In this document: piece by piece, positions 57,717-64,000 of the stretch | Layout: each line of letters begins with the position of its first letter | Position numbering within the stretch: the first letter of the stretch is position 1 | Source: Mytilus californianus | Taxonomy: Eukaryota; Mollusca; Bivalvia; Mytilida; Mytilidae | NCBI RefSeq assembly: GCF_021869535.1 | Contig: NW_026262734.1 | Location: forward strand, 71,943,839 to 72,007,838 | Length of the DNA stretch: 64,000 nucleotides | Direction of reading: 5' to 3' | The notes under the pieces: generated by a model | Told to the model about the DNA's origin: nothing | The model's input: only the letters and a program-made list of their open reading frames with translations | Databases searched by the model: none | Position numbers and translations under genes: made by a program

Positions 57717-60528
57717 AAAATGCTTCGCTGGGGCGCAGCTTGATACGACTGCAGAGGTCGAACCCTGAACAGTTGGGGCAAGTATGGACACAACATTCAA
57801 GCTTGATACAGCTCTGAATTTGGATTGTTATTAAATATTTGACACAGCATAGGTTTCTGACACAGAAAGAATGTGGTCTAAGAACTTGAATTTTTTTAAT
57901 TTACCTATTATGGTCCAATGTCCAAAATCAAAATACATGGTTAGATTCAGCATATCAAAGAACCCCATATATTCAATTTTTGTTAAAATCAAACAAAGTT
58001 TAATTTTGGACCCCAACTTGGACAAACTTGAAAACTGGGCCCATAATCAAAAATCTAAACACATGTTTAGATTCAGCATATCAAAGAACCCCAAGAATTC
58101 AATTTTTGCTAAAATCAAACTAAGTTTAATTTTGGACCCTTTGGACCTTAATGTAGACAAATTTAAAAAACGGGACTTACAATTAAAAATCTAAATACAC
58201 GGTTAGATTTGGAATATCAAAGAACCCCAATAATTCAATTTTTGATGAAATCAAACAAAGTTTAATTTTGGACCCTTTTGACCTTCAATATGAACCAATT
58301 TGATAGCGGGGCCCACAAATAAAAATTCTAAATTCATGGTTAGATTCAGCATATCAAAGAACCCCATATATTCAATTTTTGTTGAAATCAAAAAAAGTTT
58401 AATTTTGGACCCCAACTTGAAAACTGGGCCCATAATCAAAAATCTAAACACATGTTTAGATTCAGCATATCAAAGAACCCCAAGAATTCAATTTTTGTTA
58501 AAATCAAACTAAGTTTAATTTTGGACCCTTTGGACCTCAATGAAGACCAATTTAAAAAACGGGACCCAAATTAAAAATCTAAAAACACGGTTAGATTTGG
58601 CATATCAAAGAACCCCAATAATTCAATTTTCGATGAAATCAAACAAAGTTTAATTTTGGACCCTTTTGACCTCAATATGAACCAATTTGATAGCAGGGCC
58701 CACAAATAAAAAATCTAAATACATGGTTATATTCAGCATATCAAAGAACCTCATATATTCAATTTTTGTTGAAATCAAACAAAGTTTAATTTTGGACCCC
58801 AATTTGGACCAACTTGAAAACTGGGCCCATAATCAAAAATCTAAATACATGTTTAGATTCAGCATATCAAAGAACCCCATTTATTCAATTTTTGTTGAAA
58901 TCAAACAAAGTTTAAATACTGGACCCTATCTTGGACCAACTTGAAAACTGGGCCCATAATCAAAAATCTAAACACATGTTTAGATTCAGCAAATCAAAGA
59001 ACCCCAAGAATTCAATCTTTGTTAAAATCAAACTAAGTTTAATTTTGGACCCTTTGGACCTCAATGTAGACCAATTTAAAAAACAGGACCCAAAATTAAA
59101 AACCTAAATACACGGTTAGATTTGGAATATCAAAGAACCCCAATAATTCAATTTTAGATGAAATCAAACAAAGTTTAATTTTGGACCCTTTTGACCTCAA
59201 TATGAACCAATTAGATAACGGGGTCCACAAATAAAAAATCTAAATACATGGTTAGATTCAGCATATCAAAGAACCCCATATATTCAATTTTTGTTGAAAT
59301 CAAACAAAGTTTAATTTTGGACCCCAATTTGGACCAACTTGAAAACTGGGCCAAAAATCAAAAATCTAAATACATGTTTAGATTCAGCATATCAAAGAAC
59401 CTCATATATTCAATTTTTGCTAAAATCAAACAAAGTTTAATTTTGGACCCTTTGGACATTAATGTAGACCAATTTGAAAACTGGACCCAAAATTAAAAAT
59501 CTAAATACACTGTTAGATTCGGCATAACAAATAAATAAATGTGATCAAAGATTTTACAAATCTAATGCGCCATACTGTGCAATTAAAGATTACTTCTTGA
59601 AATTTTTCAATATTTGAAATTTGAAAAAAAAATAATATTTGAAGAATAATTCTTTTTAATTTCTGAAATCTGAAATGAGAAAAAATTGGCCCCCCACAAT
59701 TTCTTTTTATCCCCCCCCCCCTCTTTTTCCCCCAAAAAAATTCTTTCCCTCAAGATATGGTCATAATCTCAATTCAAATTTCCAATGGAGTTGGCAACCA
59801 TAATTACCCATTTAAATTTACCATAGTGCTAACTTAATCTAATTTATAATAGAATTAATAAAAATATAGTGTCAAATCTTTCATATGGATTTTTTTGTAA
59901 AAAAAAAAGATGAAAACATTTGCAGATATTTTTACTGGTCTTCCTTTATAAATATGCATTTCTTTAAACATAATTTAAAAGCAGTGTAAGGGAAGTAACC
60001 AAAACGTTGTATTTGGATTACCTCCCTTACACTGTTTTAGATTATCTTTATTGTTCATTAACCATTACTTTATACATAATTTAAAAGCAGTGTAAGGGAG
60101 ATAATTTCAATGATGTATTTGATTTATCTCCCTTACACTGCTTTAAATTATGTTTTGTACTAAAGTATTTGTCCATTAACCAGGACAACCTTGTTTTTCC
60201 CCCTTTTTTGCCCCTAATTCCTAAACGGTTTGAGCCATAACCCCCCAAAGCAAATCCTAACCATCCCTTTGTGGTATGGAAACTTGTAGTATAATTTCAG
60301 AGAGATCCATACACCGTTCCACAGTTATTGTCTGGAAACTAGAAAATGCTCATTTTTGGCCCCTTTTTGGCCCCTAATTCCTTAACTGTTGGTACCATAA
60401 CCCCCAAAATCAATCCCAACCTTCCTTTTGTGGTATTTAACCTTATGGTCAAATTTCAAAAAGATCCATTCACTTAAACTAAAGTTAGAGTGCGAAAACC
60501 AATATGTATTCGGACGACGACGCCGGAC

Positions 60529-60559
<31 letters not shown>

Positions 60560-60604
60560 TCATACCAATATACGACCACAAAATTTTTTTGCGGTCGTAT
60601 AATA
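57717..60604 (+). mobile_element. F3 element, copy c, complete, nested in F1
   Basis: 5' AAATGCTTCGCTGGGGCGCA then TTGATACGACTGCAGAGG. Tandem part 57900-59520 in the same trimer pattern as F3-a, a C-run at 59711, the fold-back pair, GGCCCC units, a (GAC)n tract (60512-60555), and a 3' hairpin ATACGACCACAAAA / TTTTGCGGTCGTAT (60570-60600). It carries the same parts in the same order as F3-a. Confidence 0.9.
59967..60153. repeat. Paired fold-back sequences in F3-c
   Basis: Same two hairpins as in F3-a: AATTTAAAAGCAGTGTAAGG against CCTTACACTG(T/C)TTTA, with outer AACATAATT / AATTATGTT also able to pair. Confidence 0.85.
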
Positions 60605-61559
60605 ATATTCAAGATAATAACCAAAAGCTGCAAAATTTTCTTAAAATTACCAATTCAGGGGCAGCAACCCAACAACATGTTGCCTGATTGGTCTGAAAAT
60701 TTCAGGGCAGATAGATCTTGACCTAATGAACAATTTTATACCATCAGATTTGCTCTAAATGCTTTGGTTTCAGAGATATGAGCCAAAAACTGCATTTTAC
60801 CCTATGTATTATTTTTTTGTCATGGCGGCCATCTTGGTTGGTTGGCGGGGTCATCGGACACATTTTTTAAACTAGATACCCTAATGATGATTTTGGACAA
60901 TTTTGGTTAAATTTGTCTTAGTAGTTTCAGAGGAGAAGATTTTTGTAAAAGATTACAAAAATTTACGAAAAATGGTTAAAAATTGACTATAAAGGGCAAT
61001 AACTCCTTAAGGGGTCAACTGACCATTTTGGTCAAGTTGACTTATTTGTAGATCATACTTTGCTGAACATTATTGCTGTTTACAGTTTATCTCTATCTAC
61101 AATAATATTCAAGATAATAACCAAAAACGGCAAAATTTCCTTAAAATTACCAATTCAGGGGCAGCAACCCAACAACGGGTTGTCCGATTCATCTGAAAAT
61201 TTCAGGGCAGATAGATCTTGACCTGATAAACAATTTTACCCCATGTCAGATTTGCTCTAAATGCTTTGGTTTCAGAGATATAAGCCAAAATCTACATTTT
61301 ACCCCTATGTTCTATTTTTAGCCATGGCGGCCATCTTGGTTGGTTGGCGGGGTCATCGGACACATTTTTTAAACTAGATACCCCAATGATGATTGTGGCC
61401 AAGTTTGGTCAAATTTGGCCCAGTAGTTTCAGAGGAGAAGATTTTTGTAAAAGTTTACGGACGACGGACGACGGACGACGGACGACGGACGCAAAGTGAT
61501 GAGAAAAGCTCACTTGACCTTTCAGGTCAGGTGAGCTAAAAATGATGTTGATAAAAATT

Positions 61560-63410
61560 TCTTTTGCAGGGCATACAAGATGGGTTTGACATTGTTTAAA
61601 ATAATTTGGTTTCACTGAAATTAACATCTGTTACAAAACTTGAAGAGTTAAGGGGAGAACTGGTAGGTCTTCAGCAGCACAAGCATGTTTCTAAAAAACA
61701 ACTGCTGTCCCTGGAGGGAAAACTAAACTGGGCTTCTTCAGTGGTTCACGGTGGTAGAGTTTTTCTCCTGAGAATCATTGACAGCATAATGAGGCTCAAG
61801 CATGACTGGCACCAAATGCACTTTAGCTGCGATATTTTGCATATTTATTAGCGGTACAATTTTATGACCGCCTTAAATGGGAAATCCGTCTTACTAAATA
61901 CTGATCATGTAACCTCAGTTTATACTGATGCTTGCACTACAGGAGCTGGGGGAGTTTTTGGTACCGATTGGTTTTATGTAAATTGGAAGGAGGATTTCCC
62001 ATTTGCTCAATCTATGCATATAAATGAGCAAGAGGCACTTGCAGTGGCTTTGGTAGCCAAGCCATGAGCTAAGTGCTGGCAAAATAGGCGTGCATATATT
62101 TTTTGTGATTATGCAGCAACTGTTGCTTGTATTTAGTGTAAATCTAGGATCAAACTTTTGATGTCCTTTTTGAGTGAATTATTTTGACTATCTGCTTGTT
62201 ATAATTTTATCTGGTTGCAATTCATTTGCCTTGGAAGCAAAATGTATTAGCTGATGCTGTTTCCCTATTGCATGAATTAAAGTTATGTGAATTTTTTGTG
62301 AAGGAATGCTTATCTATGTGCACACCTTGTTCCTCACATGTCCTGTCAATCCTTCTGTTTTACAGACATGACAGAGAACTGGAGAATTTGCTAACTTGGA
62401 TAATATCGTGGATACCTTTAGAGGGCAAATTTATGTTATTTGGCCTTTTTAACTTATTTTATTTGAGAGTCGCTGATGAGTCTTTATGTAGACGAAAAGC
62501 GCTTCTGGAGTACAAAAGTTTAATCCTGGTATCTATGATGGGTTTATTTGTGTTGAATCCACAAAAAAAAACTTATCAAACAAAGCATTTTGTTCACTGG
62601 TAAATATTCCTTTAGTACCTTTGAATAAAGAAAATCTTGCTGGACATTTAGCATATTTGTCACAGAAATTTAAAATATTTAATTCCATCATTAATTACTT
62701 GTCGACTATTAGACTTTGGAGTTTGGAGGCAGGTCAAGCATCTCTCCTAGATTCACATTATATTCATACTGTGCTGCAGGGTGTTAGACCTGTGCTAGGT
62801 GCAATGGTAAATCGGAAACTGCTTATCACACCAAGGTTGTTGTTGAAATTTTTTCTTCCTTTGATATAAAAAATCCCAATTACATATGTTTCTGGTTGCC
62901 TTTTTCCTCCTTTCTCCTCCAAATTTGTCCCCAATTTGTCTTAATTTGACTCAGGAAAGCACTTCAGTCAACAAGATATTGTTCTTAATGCTAGCAATAC
63001 ATCGCTATGCATATGAAAATCAAAGACCGAACAGTTCTCCATTTTCAGGGTGCTAGAACTCCACTTCCCAGGATCCCCAGTTCTTCCCTTATGATGCCCT
63101 TCGCAGGCTCTGCTTTTACTTGTTAAAATGATATCGGCTATCAGTTGCCCATCTCCTGCTCTTTTTTTTTTAAATATTTCTAAGCGCAATACAGTTCCTT
63201 TTACCTTTTCTACCTTTCTGGAGATGAATACATTGTACTGACACCAGGTCATAGTTTTCCCATATGTGGAGCTCAGGGTGGCTGGAAAAGTGATACATAC
63301 AAAGGTTACCTATACTTTTCCTTTTCTCATAAACAGAAGGTAATGAATGTTTTTGCACCAGCCCTGAGTCATTAGCATGATTCTGATGCATGGACCTCAT
63401 ATTCTACAGA
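61560..63410 (+). pseudogene. DIRS-like retroelement fossil: RT end, RNase H, tyrosine recombinase
   Basis: In order on the plus strand: the RT tail KQLLSLEGKLNWASSVVHGG (about 61690-61755) and RVFLLRIIDSIMRLK; the RNase H part GKSVLLNTDHVTSVYTDACT and GAGGVFGTDWFYVNW (61880-61985); LPWKQNVLADAVS near 62225; then a tyrosine recombinase with SIINYLSTIRLW (about 62690), QGVRPVLGAMVNRKLLITP, QDIVLNASNTSLCI near 62970, TPGHSF near 63245 and GGWKSDTYKGYLYFSF near 63280-63330. The catalytic HxxR box looks destroyed (HSFPICG where HSFRRGG is expected). RT-RNase H-tyrosine recombinase order is typical of DIRS elements, which lack an integrase. Many stops and frameshifts are present. Confidence 0.82.
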
Positions 63411-63419
63411 TGGTTTTTC

Positions 63420-64000
63420 CGAGATTTGGGGTTATTTGGGAGTACCACAGATTTTCAACTTGATTTTGGCTTTGTTTGCATATATGTTTGTAAATATGTG
63501 TATTGTATACATATGAACTGTTGTTCAAGTATTTTTTTATAATGGCATGATCATTGTCATGATGTGATGTGTTGAAATTGTTTTTCTGAAGTCACTTAAG
63601 AACTTCATTACTTTAACAGATGCATACCGATCCAATCACATCTTATGTGTGGTATTTGTATTAGTTTATCAGTGAATTTATCCTCTCTGTGTCATATAAT
63701 CATCAACTATTTTACATGAACAATTGGATTAATCAATAGCATTGATAAATTCCATATTACCATTGGCACTTCCTGTATTTCCACCTTTCAGAGGTACTTG
63801 GAAGTACAGCTGATCAACCCTTGAAAAATGAACAAAACTGTGACAAAATTTATTTATTGGAATGGATATCAGGATAAAAAAAAAAGTGCATTACTTTTTA
63901 CATAACTCAGTGGAAGAATTAAATAAAAATTTTTATACTTAGCAAGAAACTTGAGAGGATTACATAACAACAGTCTCAAAAGTTACAGATTACTTTCGCA
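63420..64000. other. Right edge, no recognised feature
   Basis: AT-rich sequence after the DIRS-like fossil. No coding or repeat family was recognised. No N-terminal SRM exon was seen on the minus strand. Confidence 0.4.

Larger units (their letters stand above)
57348..61540 (+). mobile_element. F1 element, copy f, host of a 2.9-kb F3
   Basis: 5' hairpin AGGCTCTAAAGAGCCT then GTGTCGCTCACCT. The long F1 unit is cut at about 57717 and resumes at 60605. Two further units follow (GGCGGCCATCTTGGTTGG), a GGACGACGGACGACGG tract (61458-61490), and a 3' hairpin AGCTCACTTGACCT-TTC-AGGTCAGGTGAGCT (61507-61537). Confidence 0.88.

Noticed and set aside
60490..60687. Aspartate-rich small protein (run of D)
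   Set aside because: The D-run is the (GAC)n microsatellite near the 3' end of F3; shadows occur in all frames.
62968..63400. Two minus-strand open frames of 94 and 76 residues
   Set aside because: They lie opposite the decayed DIRS recombinase, whose plus-strand wording is recognisable.

Overview
The window is eukaryotic DNA from an animal genome, AT-rich and extremely repeat-dense. The repeat families (tandem cores of about 120-170 bp followed by ACGG/ACG microsatellites and a terminal hairpin), the Penelope, DIRS, Tc1 and LINE fossils, and short exons separated by very long introns suggest a bivalve mollusc, most likely a mussel. That assignment is inference; no marker gene fixes the species.

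Only one host gene is convincing. Three exons of a spermidine synthase (SRM) lie on the minus strand at 50427-50335, 30417-30264 and 22245-22159. They splice together in phase and cover the dcSAM-binding GGGDGG motif through the CCQG region. The introns are 19.9 kb and 8.0 kb, and the first has a GC donor (GC-AG intron). The first and last exons of the gene were not found. Everything else in the introns is transposon-derived or unassigned. No RNA gene, operon or CRISPR array was seen.

Layout: 1-1090 fragment of family F3; 1123-2990 F4 element with an F2 nested in it; 3149-5298 F8 element holding a G-rich higher-order array; 5665-6693 F4; 6895-7350 Tc1 transposase fossil; 7626-10372 F3; 10815-11745 F6; 12155-13430 F7' and F5; 14290-17400 an old tandem family split by F1; 17962-21500 F1 followed directly by F3; 22159-22245 SRM exon; 22950-25000 F6 fragment, old repeats and a five-hairpin array; 25097-28690 F5 copies inside a Penelope-like fossil; 28801-29600 F1; 30264-30417 SRM exon; 30733-31016 minimal F9 element; 31217-32049 F2; 32300-33135 fragments; 33826-34445 F4; 35120-38340 F7' host with two F7 and one F8 nested; 39369-43930 F2 host with F6 and F1 nested, then F1 with F2 nested; 44100-45480 Penelope-like RT (minus); 45490-49977 LINE split by three insertions; 50335-50427 SRM exon; 51903-54258 F7 with F5 nested; 55030-56160 second LINE; 56637-57295 F4; 57348-61540 F1 with a 2.9-kb F3 nested; 61560-63410 DIRS-like retroelement fossil.

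The most interesting result is a shared design in at least nine otherwise unrelated repeat families (F1-F9, my labels). Each has a hairpin at the 5' end, then a short motif, a body usually made of tandem repeats, an ACGG/ACG/GCC microsatellite, and a 3' hairpin ending in an A-rich tail. In each family the 5' motif is the same sequence as an arm of that family's 3' hairpin. Nested copies give empty-site comparisons that show insertion in A/T tracts with no clear target duplication. This fits non-autonomous rolling-circle (Helentron/HINE or bivalve 'pearl'-like) elements. No Rep/helicase gene is present here, so the mobilising enzyme is inferred.
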